This document shows positions 63,453 through 64,000 of a stretch of 64,000 nt of DNA, piece after piece. The stretch's first letter is position 1; each line of letters opens with the position of its first letter. Below the pieces are notes generated by a model. That model was not told the origin of the DNA. It saw nothing but the letters and a program-made list of their open reading frames with translations, and searched no databases. The position numbers were made by a program, and so were the translations under genes. Source of the stretch: Luteimonas sp. BLCC-B24 (GTDB taxonomy: Bacteria; Pseudomonadota; Gammaproteobacteria; Xanthomonadales; Xanthomonadaceae); NCBI RefSeq assembly GCF_028550595.1, contig NZ_JAQQGN010000003.1:62001-126000 (forward strand), in the 5' to 3' direction.

Positions 63453-63953
63453 ATGGCACGTCGCCTGCCTTTCGCCGCCCTGCTCGCGCTCGCCTTCTGC
63501 GCACCGCTCGCACACGCCGCGCCGCCGAGCGAAGCCCAGATCGACCGCCTGCTGGAGGCGATGCGCGCCGAGCAGACCGCCAATGCGGTGATTCCCCAGG
63601 TCATGGCCTCGCAGCAGCAGATGATCGCCCAGCTCACCCAGGACGCCGATCCGCAGCAGCGCGAGGCGGCGCTGCGTGCCGCGGCGTCGTCGCTGCGTGC
63701 GGTCGAATCGGCGCTGTCGTGGGACGCGCTGCAGCCGATCTACCGCGAGATCTACATGGAGACCTTCACCGCCGAGGACACCGAGGCGATGGTGAGCTTC
63801 TACAGCAGCCCGGCCGGCCAGAACCTGCTCGACAAGATGCCGCTGCTGATGCAGAACACGATGACCGCGGTGCAGCGCCTGGTGATCCCGATGCTGCAGC
63901 AGCTCGAACGCGACCTGCGCTCGGAACTCGAATCCGGCGCGTCGGCGGGCTGA
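63453..63953 (+). CDS. Secreted DUF2059 domain protein
   Basis: A 166-residue protein with a signal peptide (FAALLALAFCAPLAHA) and a helical DUF2059 domain. IYREIYMETFTAEDTEAMVSF and YSSPAGQNLLDKMPLLMQ are the usual family landmarks. DUF2059 proteins are periplasmic, of unknown function. ATG 63453 follows GGAG. It diverges from arfB. Confidence 0.88.
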   Translation: MARRLPFAALLALAFCAPLAHAAPPSEAQIDRLLEAMRAEQTANAVIPQVMASQQQMIAQLTQDADPQQREAALRAAASSLRAVESALSWDALQPIYREIYMETFTAEDTEAMVSFYSSPAGQNLLDKMPLLMQNTMTAVQRLVIPMLQQLERDLRSELESGASAG

Positions 63954-64000
63954 GCCACGCGCACCGCGGCGCTCAGCCCGCCGCGGTGCCCGGAAACAGC

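Noticed and set aside
63973..64000. Possible 3' end of a minus-strand gene (frame ending LFPGTAAG, stop)
   Set aside because: Only eight codons are inside the window; not enough to support a gene.

Overview
The window is GC-rich, densely packed bacterial chromosome. Gene content and order (speA/speE around an M48 protease, glnB-ubiK-comM, aceBA with a divergent LysR gene, argS-SPOR) and the Xanthomonas-type integron attC sites point to a gammaproteobacterium of the Xanthomonadaceae/Lysobacteraceae, such as a Luteimonas or Lysobacter relative. The genus is an inference; no rRNA or tRNA gene was seen.

Layout. 0-10.4 kb: alpha/beta hydrolase (5' end off the window), DUF885 lipoprotein, folE, TSUP permease, argS, SPOR protein, small unknown proteins, methyltransferase-like membrane protein, SEC-C protein and an SDR. 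10.5-19.7 kb: metallo-hydrolase, speA, M48 protease, speE with a strong terminator, DUF6404-like protein, glnB, ubiK, comM. 19.7-25.2 kb: two small secreted Cys-pair proteins, the glyoxylate-shunt pair aceB-aceA and its divergent LysR regulator, then a REP-like repeat element. 25.7-34.9 kb: a LysR regulator divergent from a MexEF-OprN-like RND efflux operon that also encodes two short-chain dehydrogenases. 35-38 kb: a DUF2235 (Tle1-like) lipase-type effector with two tandem DUF3304-like lipoproteins, probably its immunity proteins. 38.2-50.4 kb: htpG, SLC13 permease, a catalase/cytochrome b561 pair, small envelope proteins, a diguanylate cyclase overlapping a papain-like enzyme, an SDR and a VOC protein.

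50.4-59.8 kb is accessory and decayed. A block AraC - DUF1697 - YdeI has been duplicated in tandem, and the two copies have lost different parts. A lipoprotein gene has a second copy of only its 3' end. Next comes a remnant of an integron cassette array on the minus strand: two 60-bp attC sites bound one complete cassette and are flanked by two more cassette genes (one DUF4238, one unknown), both broken by single-base indels. No integrase lies in the window. From 59.8 kb housekeeping returns: Dcp-type M3 peptidase lipoprotein, acyltransferase, arfB and a DUF2059 protein.

Putative starts were chosen from Shine-Dalgarno sequences, signal peptides and family lengths. Most long opposite-strand frames are shadows caused by the high GC content.
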